From Flexistipes sp. (lineage in GTDB: Bacteria; Chrysiogenota; Deferribacteres; Deferribacterales; Flexistipitaceae): DNA of 64,000 nucleotides. The first letter of the stretch is position 1; the number at the start of each line of letters is the position of its first letter. The position numbers and the translations under genes were made by a program. Under the pieces are notes generated by a model. It was not told the origin of the DNA. It worked only from the letters and a program-made list of their open reading frames with translations, and searched no databases. The stretch spans positions 26,480 through 90,479 of the forward strand of contig NZ_JAXKVW010000010.1 in assembly GCF_036172515.1 (NCBI RefSeq), given 5' to 3'. This document shows positions 33,486-41,406 of the stretch, piece after piece.

Positions 33486-34427
33486 TTAATTGTTGTTTTT
33501 AAAAAGCTCAAGCCCTTTATCCATCAGGTCAGTGTTATAACCCTCAACTTTTCTTCCGTTAAAAAACAGTACCGGCGTTGAGTTTACCCCCATTTTACGG
33601 GCAATCTCCTTACCACGGTTAAGCTTTTGCTGTACCTGCTCAGAATCCAATAATTTCTTAAATCTCTTTTTGTCGCCGCTTTTTTCGGCAAAAGTTTCAA
33701 TGATTTTATCCTTTGTCATACTATCATATTTCCCGCTGTAAAGCTCATCGGAGAAATTTTTACCCATTATTTTACCGGCTTCAAATATTTTCGCATAAAT
33801 TACTGCCTTATCGTGAATTTTAAGCGGCATATGTGCTACATAAATTGCCACATCATCCATTCCCTTTACCTTTTCCTTAATATAGTCATGTGCCTTTCTG
33901 CAATAGGGACACTGAAAATCGCTTATATCGACAATGACATTTTTGGCATCCCTGCTTCCGTATATCAGGGAAAGGCCTTTCGTCGGAACATCATATGTAT
34001 CATAGAGAAAAGCCATATTGGATTTTAAACTTTTTCCTTCACTTATGTTAATTACATCAGGGAGAAGATATGTGCCGTTGGTTATTATATAATCCGTGGC
34101 TTTTTTGCCTCTCGCTTCGTCGTTAATGTTTACTTTTACAAAATAAAAACCATCCAGCATTTCCAGCTGTTTCAGTATTTCAACATCCAGTTTGATACCA
34201 CTCATTCCTCTTTTCTGCAAATTTTCACTGAAATTATTCTCAATAGTGTTTTTTAGCTTATCCAATTCAGAGGCATTGGCATTTGCAATGGCAATGCTGG
34301 CAAAGAATGCCGCAGCAAGTACAATGGTAATCAGTCTCCTTATTTTAAATATTCCAAAGATTTTGGTAAAACGTCCCTCTGATTTGACATAATCATTATT
34401 ATTTGACCTAACAGTTTTTTGTGACAT
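33486..34427 (-). CDS. Periplasmic thioredoxin-fold protein, DsbA/C type
   Basis: A 313-residue protein with a basic 30-residue N-terminal extension and one hydrophobic segment (about 31-50). It is either exported or anchored by that signal. The C-terminal thioredoxin-like domain has a CPYC active site (Cys173, Cys176, in DFQCPYCRKAH) and the cis-proline NSTPVLFF. The domain before it (about 55-160) is a DsbC-like or unique N-terminal region. It should catalyse disulfide formation or isomerisation in the envelope. A strong AGAGGAG supports the start despite the long extension. Confidence 0.85.
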   Translation of the reverse strand: MSQKTVRSNNNDYVKSEGRFTKIFGIFKIRRLITIVLAAAFFASIAIANANASELDKLKNTIENNFSENLQKRGMSGIKLDVEILKQLEMLDGFYFVKVNINDEARGKKATDYIITNGTYLLPDVINISEGKSLKSNMAFLYDTYDVPTKGLSLIYGSRDAKNVIVDISDFQCPYCRKAHDYIKEKVKGMDDVAIYVAHMPLKIHDKAVIYAKIFEAGKIMGKNFSDELYSGKYDSMTKDKIIETFAEKSGDKKRFKKLLDSEQVQQKLNRGKEIARKMGVNSTPVLFFNGRKVEGYNTDLMDKGLELFKNNN

Positions 34428-34789
34428 AAAAACTCCTCTTTTTGTTTTTTATTAAGATAGCAATTATAATCATTAGTTCAGCAACTATTTATGATTATTT
34501 AAAAAAAATTACAACCTTTAACTCAAGTTTCGCACTTCGTTTTGTCATTGCGAAACCCTGTGGAAACAGGGTTGTGGCAATCTCAAAACAAGAAAAGTAG
34601 AGAGATTGCTTCGTCGTTTTCACTCCTCGCAAAGACGTGAAAACAGTGTAAGTGCGAAGCTTGAATCTTTAATATTATCATAACTTACCGGATTTGCAAA
34701 GAAATTCATTTGCGTGCTTGTAAGTAACAAATAATGCGTAATTAATGATGGGTGTGAAGTGGTTTCAATGTTCAAAATCAAAAACTATT
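34428..34789. other. 362-base gap between tadA and the Dsb-like gene
   Basis: The gap contains one compact palindromic repeat element (34523-34664, listed separately). A TATAAT-like box on the minus strand (34463-34468) could serve the Dsb-like gene. A weak TTCAATGTTCAAAATC stretch (34766-34781) resembles the dispersed TTGAAC words. No reading frame worth reporting exists. Confidence 0.5.
34523..34664. repeat. 142-bp palindromic intergenic element
   Basis: The outer ends are TCAAGTTTCGCACTT (34523-34537) and an inverted AAGTGCGAAGCTTGA (34650-34664), differing at one base. Inside are inverted pairs GTCATTGCG / CGCAAAGAC and GCAATCTC / GAGATTGC, plus a perfect small hairpin CCCTGT-GGAA-ACAGGG. 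The GTCATTGCGA...GCAATCTC...GAGATTGCTTCG arrangement is a recognisable repeat type found scattered in many bacterial genomes. As RNA it would fold into one long hairpin. Confidence 0.75.
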
Positions 34790-35260
34790 TCAGCTGTCTC
34801 GTATTTTCCTGAAAAAATCCTTCATTAACTTTGTGATTGTCTCCGATTCAAGACCATAGCGGTATTTTACACTATGATTCAGTGTATCCAGATCAAACAA
34901 ATTGACATTACTCAACACGCCCCCGAATTTAGGCTCACTGATTCCGAAGACAACCTCACTTATTCTGAAATGCAGAATAGCACCGGCACACATGATACAA
35001 GGCTCTGTGGTTGAGTATAATACACACGAATTCAACCTCCAGTCACCGAGATATCTTGCAGACTCCTGAAGTGCAAGCATTTCAGCGTGAGCCGAAGCAT
35101 CACTTGTCAGTTCTTTCTTATTAAAGCCTCTGCCGATAATTTCACCCTCTTTTACCACAACCGCACCTACAGGTACATCTCCTGAGCGAAAAGCTTTAAA
35201 GGCAAGTTTCACTGCTTCATCCATAAATTTTTTATCATTTAAATCGAAATTTTCAGACAC
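34790..35260 (-). CDS. tadA: tRNA-specific adenosine deaminase
   Basis: Converts A34 to inosine in tRNA-Arg(ACG); 156 residues. The zinc-dependent deaminase motifs SAHAEMLAL and TTEPCIMCAGAI are complete. The GAVVVKEGEIIGRGFN and SNVNLFDLDTLNH stretches are typical. It overlaps rsmE by eight bases and ends the long leftward array that begins with the metal transporter. Confidence 0.95.
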   Translation of the reverse strand: MSENFDLNDKKFMDEAVKLAFKAFRSGDVPVGAVVVKEGEIIGRGFNKKELTSDASAHAEMLALQESARYLGDWRLNSCVLYSTTEPCIMCAGAILHFRISEVVFGISEPKFGGVLSNVNLFDLDTLNHSVKYRYGLESETITKLMKDFFRKIRDS

Positions 35261-35957
35261 ATGTATTCTCCATCAAAATCTTAACCATACCGGTAAAGAC
35301 AACAGCTGCCGTTTCAGCTTTTAATACAGAAGATGCAGGAGATACTATTGAGAAACCTTTCTCAGACAAAAACTTCATTTCCCTTTCAGTAAAACCGCCT
35401 TCGGGTCCCAAAAAAAGAGATACGCTTTTTGATGTAATCACGGGAATTTCCGTTTCTGCTCTTCTGGCAGCAAACAGTAAATTCGTCTCGCACTCAGGAT
35501 TTATCTGATGAATTTCAACGGCATTTTCCAGAGCGGGAAGAAAATCTAATTCAGCCTGCAGAGCCCCTTTAATTAAAAGGTCCTTATATCTTGAATAAGT
35601 TTTATCATTAACTCTGGCAGTTGAGTTCTCCGTATACACCGGAATAAGTTTTGTAATGCCAATCTCACCGAGCTTCTGGATTATGTTGTCCATATACCTG
35701 TTTTTCATGACTGCCAGATAAACATGCAGAATGAAATCAGGATTAATTTGCGTTTTTTTTTCAAGAAGATGGGCACTAATTCTTCTCTTATTAAGCGAAT
35801 CTACCCTGTATCTTGCGATATTTTTATCATTATACACTAAAATCTCTTCACCGGCAGAACATCTTAAAACATTTTTTAAATGATTGAAAATTTCACCCTC
35901 GAGAGCAAGCTCATCAGAAAAAGGGACATTATAATAAAACCTTTTTAATCCCTGCAT
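35253..35957 (-). CDS. rsmE: 16S rRNA m3U1498 methyltransferase
   Basis: A SPOUT-fold enzyme of 234 residues methylating U1498 of 16S rRNA with S-adenosylmethionine. The N-terminal PUA-like part is followed by the knotted domain with the KLGEIGITKLIPVYTENS segment. The knot motif LFLGPEGGFTEREM and the VLKAETAAVVF end are present. It starts 13 bases inside the phosphoesterase gene and commonly neighbours prmA, as here. Confidence 0.95.
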   Translation of the reverse strand: MQGLKRFYYNVPFSDELALEGEIFNHLKNVLRCSAGEEILVYNDKNIARYRVDSLNKRRISAHLLEKKTQINPDFILHVYLAVMKNRYMDNIIQKLGEIGITKLIPVYTENSTARVNDKTYSRYKDLLIKGALQAELDFLPALENAVEIHQINPECETNLLFAARRAETEIPVITSKSVSLFLGPEGGFTEREMKFLSEKGFSIVSPASSVLKAETAAVVFTGMVKILMENTCV

Positions 35958-36721
35958 GCAACAGCCTCAAAATCAAAAGTTTTCCCATCATCTGTCACAA
36001 GTGCCGAAAGACTGCCTCCATATACACACCCGGTATCTATATTAATACTCACAATTTCATCATCCATGTCTTTATTGAAAAAAGGTTTACCTGATTCTGC
36101 GTATCCCGTCAATTTAAGGACGGGCGTATGACCGTGAACCACTATATAATCAAAATATTTTTCCCTTTTGGAGTCAACACTTCTGTCCCATATAAAGGGA
36201 TATTTTACTAGCCGCAGATCTTCAGGGAGATAATCCATCTGCCTTTCAGGAGGCAGAGAAAAATCACTCACTCCGGCATGGCTGAGAAGAAGCTTATTTT
36301 CTTTCAGCTCTACCACCAAGTAATTTTTTATTGAAGACAGCAGGTATTCGAATTTTTGCAAGTGGAGGGAAAATTCCTCAAATATATACTCACCATTTGA
36401 AAATTTTTCAAAAAGAATTTCTCCGGAGATTGATTTGATTGCCTCAATCCCCCCGTTATTTAACCAGTCTGTGTTTCCGTAATGCTTAACTCCGGCAGCA
36501 AAATCCAGCATCATATCCTCATGATTGCCTCTGAGCAGCTCAAGAGGATATTCTCTTTTTAAATTCTGCACAAACATCAACACTTCAGATGAAGCAGGCC
36601 CTCTGTCGATCAGATCACCTATAAAGATAAATTTATTTATATCATATTTTTTTAGTAACCTCTCAGTCAGTTCACTGAGAGTCTTTATACAACCGTGTAC
36701 ATCCCCGATTACAGCTATCAT
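35945..36721 (-). CDS. Calcineurin-like phosphoesterase (PPP type)
   Basis: A 258-residue metallophosphatase with the full PPP signature: GDVHG, FIGDLIDRGPAS and RGNHEDMM. The HAGV and VVHGHTPV histidines follow. It could be a Ser/Thr protein phosphatase or a diadenosine tetraphosphatase-like enzyme. Length fits either, and the motifs do not decide. Its ATG overlaps the prmA stop (ATGA). Confidence 0.9.
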   Translation of the reverse strand: MIAVIGDVHGCIKTLSELTERLLKKYDINKFIFIGDLIDRGPASSEVLMFVQNLKREYPLELLRGNHEDMMLDFAAGVKHYGNTDWLNNGGIEAIKSISGEILFEKFSNGEYIFEEFSLHLQKFEYLLSSIKNYLVVELKENKLLLSHAGVSDFSLPPERQMDYLPEDLRLVKYPFIWDRSVDSKREKYFDYIVVHGHTPVLKLTGYAESGKPFFNKDMDDEIVSINIDTGCVYGGSLSALVTDDGKTFDFEAVACRD

Positions 36722-37497
36722 TTTTTAATCCTCAATGCCGCCCAGTTGCCTTCAAAAATTATATTTTCCACATTATAATCACCGAAATTAAAAGTATTAA
36801 TAAATTCATCGATTTCATCTTTCATAATACCTGACAATATAATATCAGATTTTGCATGTTCAAGCAGACTTTGGTTGATTTCATAAAGTACAGAGGAAAT
36901 AATGTTTGCACACACAACGTCAAAACATACGTTCTTTTGCAAAGAACGAAAATCACCGCACCATAAACTATCACAACACATTCCATTCAGCTGCATATTA
37001 ATTTTTACATTTAAGACAGCTGCAGGATCGTTGTCAAAAGAATATATTGTTCTCGCTCCCGATACGAAAGCAAGAATTGAAAGTATACCGCTTCCGCAGC
37101 CAACATCCAGAAAGCTCCGTCCATCAGCTAAATCTCTGATAAGGGCTGCTGAAAGTCTTGTAGTAGGATGGGTGCCGGTTCCGAAAGCCATAGCCGGTAC
37201 CAGCTTTATTGATTGAGAAGCCGGAATTTTTTCATTTTCATCATAATAACAGCTGACCCCTTCCGTCAACAGGGACGGTTTAAGAAACTTTTTCCAGTAA
37301 TTCTGCCAGTCAGCATCTTCTAATATTTCAACATTAAAATCTACATTCATCCCTTTTAAAAAATCGTCTATTCTTTCATCAGTATAAATATAAAAGGAAG
37401 GTTCACCGTCGAAATTGTCCTCAACTACTGTTAAATTTTTATTTTCAAGCTCCTCATACAAATCATCACTTATAATCTTTAAAATATATTTGTACAC
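36718..37497 (-). CDS. prmA: Ribosomal protein L11 methyltransferase
   Basis: A 259-residue class I methyltransferase. An N-terminal substrate-recognition domain precedes the SAM-binding domain. The latter has PAMAFGTGTHPTTRLSA, the DVGCGSGILSILA glycine loop and CANIISSVL, all typical of PrmA. It starts with GTG behind AGGAG. Confidence 0.93.
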   Translation of the reverse strand: MYKYILKIISDDLYEELENKNLTVVEDNFDGEPSFYIYTDERIDDFLKGMNVDFNVEILEDADWQNYWKKFLKPSLLTEGVSCYYDENEKIPASQSIKLVPAMAFGTGTHPTTRLSAALIRDLADGRSFLDVGCGSGILSILAFVSGARTIYSFDNDPAAVLNVKINMQLNGMCCDSLWCGDFRSLQKNVCFDVVCANIISSVLYEINQSLLEHAKSDIILSGIMKDEIDEFINTFNFGDYNVENIIFEGNWAALRIKK

Positions 37498-37506
37498 GCA
37501 CCGCTC

Positions 37507-38733
37507 CTATAGAAAGCTTCCGAAAAAGCTCAGAGTAAAAAAACTTACTACTACAATAATAAAATATTCAAACAAAAATATCTGATAAATATCAGCCGAA
37601 TTTAAGTTATAAGCATTTCTGTAAAAATTCCCGGGCAGCCCTGAGATGTTGCTCATAAGCCCCAGTGAAACAAAAAATGTAAAAGAGACAATAAACACAA
37701 TATAACTTATATCATATGTGCCAAGCAAAGAATAATAGATCGGGTATAAAATAAGAAGTATTCCCAGGGGATCAATCAATTCAAGAAGTAAAAATGCAAT
37801 AATAAAAACAGAAATGATAAGATATGAGCTGTTAGCAAAAGAAAAAAGAAGATAGTCAAAAAGCTCTCCTGAGGCACCGGTGTAAATATGAAAAAAATTT
37901 ATTATACCAATCAAATAAACCAAGGAGATAAGGACTCCGCTCCTTAAAATGGTATTCTTTATCGAAACCAAAAGTTTACCCGGAAAATCTCTTTTGTTTT
38001 GAAGAAAAACAAAAATCAAGGTTGTAAAAAAAAGTATCTCTGCAGTTACATTTACAGGAAATGATACAGCATAAATCAGGTAAAAAAAGAGTATTACAAA
38101 TATAACCACCGGCAATATTCCCGTCAATGTCTCCTTTTCATCAGATGTCATAACTGTCAGATATCTGCGTATAAAAATAAAATAATACAGAACAAACACC
38201 GCTATCGTTAAAATAAGGGTAAAAAATATTACGGCTTTTAAAGAAACATTAAGCAGTGACGCTATAATAATAACTGGAATCGATACAGGCATTATAAAAC
38301 TCAGTGCAGAGAGAAAAAAATTTGCCTTTAGATGTCCATCCCTGTCTCCTCCGAATTCAGCAAGACTAAAATTTTCTTTGAGTATTCTGTTGTAAATAAG
38401 GCTGGAGCCTGCAGGAATAGATGAAAATATGAAAAAAAGGAAAAATGACCAGAATTTCATGTTTTTTTTACAAAAAAGAAACCTTTTCAATCTGCCAAAA
38501 TAACCGAAATTAACCAGCATTTCTGATGCAGCAAGAAGAAAGGGTATTGCTACAATCTCCGACTTGTCTTTTAAATTCATTGCATTGTTAAACAATAAAA
38601 AAGAAAGCTGATTTAAATCAAACCCAGCCATGAATGCATAAGCGCCAATGGTAAGTATAAGTACGCTGAAAAGGTTCAATCCTACAAAGCTAAAAATTAT
38701 AACACTTATAATAAAAATTAAGTAATATTCCAT
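37507..38733 (-). CDS. Divergent TRAP large-subunit-like membrane protein
   Basis: A 408-residue protein with about 11-12 hydrophobic segments. A TRAP DctM relation is suggested by its place after a DctP-type receptor and by weak likenesses: a KSEIVAIPFLLAASEML segment like the start of DctM, and a SSIPAGSSLIY stretch where DctM has its GSS motif. The usual DctM words (GGxAKR, GPPSP, TPPVGLNLF) are missing. It may be a degenerate or specialised permease, or a sensor component. It overlaps the preceding small gene by 16 bases. Confidence 0.6.
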   Translation of the reverse strand: MEYYLIFIISVIIFSFVGLNLFSVLILTIGAYAFMAGFDLNQLSFLLFNNAMNLKDKSEIVAIPFLLAASEMLVNFGYFGRLKRFLFCKKNMKFWSFFLFFIFSSIPAGSSLIYNRILKENFSLAEFGGDRDGHLKANFFLSALSFIMPVSIPVIIIASLLNVSLKAVIFFTLILTIAVFVLYYFIFIRRYLTVMTSDEKETLTGILPVVIFVILFFYLIYAVSFPVNVTAEILFFTTLIFVFLQNKRDFPGKLLVSIKNTILRSGVLISLVYLIGIINFFHIYTGASGELFDYLLFSFANSSYLIISVFIIAFLLLELIDPLGILLILYPIYYSLLGTYDISYIVFIVSFTFFVSLGLMSNISGLPGNFYRNAYNLNSADIYQIFLFEYFIIVVVSFFTLSFFGSFL

Positions 38734-39026
38734 CTTTTACCATTTAAAACGAGAATTATAAAACATATTAAAGCTGCAGCCATATAAATGGGGAAGCTGT
38801 AAAACATAAACAGGACAAACAGCCCAACAATTCCTAAATTAATGTGAGAAACGTATTTAAAATTAAACGGGGATATTTTCAGTTCATAATACCTTAGTAA
38901 AACTATTGGAATTGCCATAATCAGCAAAATCAGTACTGATCCCAAAAGATTGGAGATTCGGAAAAAACCGTAGGATAACACCGGCAGTATGGCATGAAAA
39001 ATTTCAAGAGCGGCATACACACACAT
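38718..39026 (-). CDS. Small membrane protein, possible TRAP DctQ stand-in
   Basis: A 102-residue protein with about three hydrophobic segments (roughly 13-48, 61-78, 79-95). Its position between a DctP-type receptor and a large membrane protein is that of DctQ, but it is about 60 residues shorter and shows no DctQ motif. No clear ribosome-binding site precedes the ATG, so the start is uncertain. It is coupled to the next gene by overlap. Confidence 0.55.
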   Translation of the reverse strand: MCVYAALEIFHAILPVLSYGFFRISNLLGSVLILLIMAIPIVLLRYYELKISPFNFKYVSHINLGIVGLFVLFMFYSFPIYMAAALICFIILVLNGKRWNIT

Positions 39027-39049
39027 GGCAAAAAAAATGCAATAAGTTA

Positions 39050-40042
39050 TCAGTTTAATTTCAAAGCCTCACTAAATATGTCATCGGAAACTATTTGAGA
39101 AAATTCATTGTAATGTTTTTTGAAAAAATTCTCCCATTTTTCTTTTTCTTTCTTTTTAAGTGCCTTTATTTTAATTTTTGATGATGTATCATTTTTTATC
39201 CGGTAAAAATCATTAAAATTCTGTTTTGCAGCAAGTTTGTGTTCCAGAGACGTGGTCTTTCTTAAAACATCTTTTATGAGTTTTCTATCACTGACGGGGA
39301 GCTTTTTCCAGAATTGTGGCGATATTATCACACCGTATCCCAGATAACCGTGATCGGAAATCGTCATATAACGCTGTACTTCATGAATTTTTTGGGAATA
39401 GATATTGTTGAAAGTGTTTTCCTGTCCGTCCACAACGCCCTCCTTCAACAGATCGTAAACGCTGCTGAAAGGATAAGAATAAGCTATAGCATCACAAAGT
39501 TGGAACTGCAGCGCAAGTACTTCACTTCCCATAGTTCTGAAAATAAGATTTTTCATATCCTCAGGTACTGATATCGGACGGCTGTTATTAGTAATCACCT
39601 TAAACCCGTTATCCCAAAAAGATAAAAGACGAAAACCCGCCGAAAGTGATTTTTTTTTCAAAATATCACCGATTTCGCCGGTATAAGCATTGTGTATTTC
39701 ATCTTTATTTTCAAAAAGATACGGGATATCAAACACCTGAAAATCTCTGACATACAAGCCGAGTTTTGAAAAAGCCGGTGATGCCATCTGGATTATGTTG
39801 TTTTTCACGGCACCAACAGCAGCAATATCATCCAAAAGGATTCCTGCAGGATATACCTTAACTTTAATTCGACCCTTTGTGCGTTTTTCCAATGTATTTT
39901 TGAAATAATTTATAGCTCTTCCTTTTGGACTGTTTTCACTTACCACATGGGAAAACCTTATGGTGAAATTTTCAGTATGTGCTGTGAAAGGCAATACAAG
40001 CAGAAAAACAACAAAAAATATCAATGCGCCTTTTTTTATCAC
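39050..40042 (-). CDS. TRAP-type solute-binding protein, co-operonic with the regulator pair
   Basis: A 330-residue periplasmic DctP-family receptor. A signal peptide spans about residues 1-22, and the mature start is FTIRFSHVVSENSPKGRAIN. The carboxylate-binding arginine region (LIFRTMGSEVLALQF) and GVVDGQENTFNNIY are preserved, so it should still bind an organic acid anion. It starts with GTG two bases after the regulator's stop. It is only moderately similar to the second DctP in this window (46954), which argues for a separate ligand or a sensory role. Confidence 0.85.
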   Translation of the reverse strand: MIKKGALIFFVVFLLVLPFTAHTENFTIRFSHVVSENSPKGRAINYFKNTLEKRTKGRIKVKVYPAGILLDDIAAVGAVKNNIIQMASPAFSKLGLYVRDFQVFDIPYLFENKDEIHNAYTGEIGDILKKKSLSAGFRLLSFWDNGFKVITNNSRPISVPEDMKNLIFRTMGSEVLALQFQLCDAIAYSYPFSSVYDLLKEGVVDGQENTFNNIYSQKIHEVQRYMTISDHGYLGYGVIISPQFWKKLPVSDRKLIKDVLRKTTSLEHKLAAKQNFNDFYRIKNDTSSKIKIKALKKKEKEKWENFFKKHYNEFSQIVSDDIFSEALKLN

Positions 40043-40044
40043 TT

Positions 40045-41406
40045 CTATTCCTTCAGATATTTGTTAACTTTGCGATGCATAGTGGCTGGATCCACACCGG
40101 CAAGCTTACTTGCCCTTGTTATATTATTATCTGACAATTCAAGTAATCTTTTCAAATAACTTTTTTCAAACTCATCCCTTGCATCTTTATATTTCAGGCT
40201 GTCCCCGGAAAACCGTCCCCCTGAATTGCTGTTTGAGAAAAAAGTTTCCGGTAAATTATCCACACTGAGATAATCTTTTTCAGCCAAAGCGGTGGATCTT
40301 TCGATTATATTTTCCAGTTCGCGGACATTTCCCGGCCAGTCATATTCATACAGGTGCTTCATAAATCCCGAATCGGCACCTTTCAAGTTCTTGCTGAACT
40401 CCCGGTTATATCTTTTGATAAAAAAATCCACAAGATAAGGCACATCTTCTGCGCGCTCCCTTAATGGAGGAATCTCAATTTTAATCACATTAATTCTGTA
40501 ATACAAATCCTGTCTGAAATTTCCCTTTTCTACTTCACTCTCCAGATTTTTGTTTGTGGCACAAATCAACCTCACATCAACATCCAAAGATTTGTTTGCC
40601 CCCAGTCTTTTAACAGACTTTTCTTGTATCACTCTTAACAACTTCACCTGAAAATTGGGATCAGTTTCACCAATTTCATCTAAAAAAAGTGTTCCCCCGT
40701 CAGCCTCTTCAAAATAGCCTCTGTGCAGGGAATCGGCACCGGTAAAAGCGCCTTTTTCATAACCAAAGAATAAGCTTTCCTGTAGATTTTCCGGGATAGC
40801 CGCACAGTTTATTGGAAGAAACCGTTCATTTTTTCTGCTGCTCAGCTGATGAATTGACCTTGCAATCAGCTCTTTACCTGTACCGGACTCACCGCTTATA
40901 AGAATGTTGCTGCTGATGCCTGAAACCTTTTTTACCATAGAAAGAATATCATTCATCTTTTTACTTTTGGAAACAATATTGTCAATGCCGTACAGTTCGT
41001 TTACATTTTCCTGCAAAACCTTTACACGATTTTTAAGTCGGCTGTTTTCCAGTCCTTTCTTGATTTTAATGGTAACTTCTTCAATATCATCGAAAGGTTT
41101 GGTAAGAAAATCAAAGGCACCCTTTTTTATCGCCTGAACAGCTTTTTCTATAGAGGCATAAGCGGTTACCAGAATTACCGTAATATATGGATATTTTTTG
41201 TTCAGTTCCTCCAGAAACTCAAGACCGCTCATTTCCGGCATCACAATGTCACTGATAATCAAATCCGGCTCATTTTTCTCTACTGCTTTAAACGCCTCAA
41301 TCGGTGAGCGGAACTTAAACACCTGCACATTCTCGTTAATTAAAAGAGCTTCAAAAAAATCAAGTGTATAACGCTCATCATCCACTACAAATATCTTAGT
41401 TTGCAT
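40045..41406 (-). CDS. DctD-like sigma-54 response regulator
   Basis: About 453 residues. The receiver has IFVVDDERYTL, the phosphoacceptor Asp in LIISDIVMPEMSG and the KPFD lysine. The AAA+ domain has GESGTGKE, EKGAFTGADSLHRG and GGTLFLDEIGET. A Fis-type helix-turn-helix (LLELSDNNITRASKLAGVDP) ends it. It starts 11 bases inside the sensor kinase gene (ATG 41406; the frame could open two codons earlier). It is the best candidate to act at the sigma-54 promoter of the TRAP operon at 46.9 kb. Confidence 0.93.
   Translation of the reverse strand: MQTKIFVVDDERYTLDFFEALLINENVQVFKFRSPIEAFKAVEKNEPDLIISDIVMPEMSGLEFLEELNKKYPYITVILVTAYASIEKAVQAIKKGAFDFLTKPFDDIEEVTIKIKKGLENSRLKNRVKVLQENVNELYGIDNIVSKSKKMNDILSMVKKVSGISSNILISGESGTGKELIARSIHQLSSRKNERFLPINCAAIPENLQESLFFGYEKGAFTGADSLHRGYFEEADGGTLFLDEIGETDPNFQVKLLRVIQEKSVKRLGANKSLDVDVRLICATNKNLESEVEKGNFRQDLYYRINVIKIEIPPLRERAEDVPYLVDFFIKRYNREFSKNLKGADSGFMKHLYEYDWPGNVRELENIIERSTALAEKDYLSVDNLPETFFSNSNSGGRFSGDSLKYKDARDEFEKSYLKRLLELSDNNITRASKLAGVDPATMHRKVNKYLKE

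Noticed and set aside
37507..39026. The two membrane genes considered as a degraded TRAP permease (pseudogene)
   Set aside because: Both frames are open, overlap neatly and keep strong hydrophobic segments without stop codons, so they look maintained.
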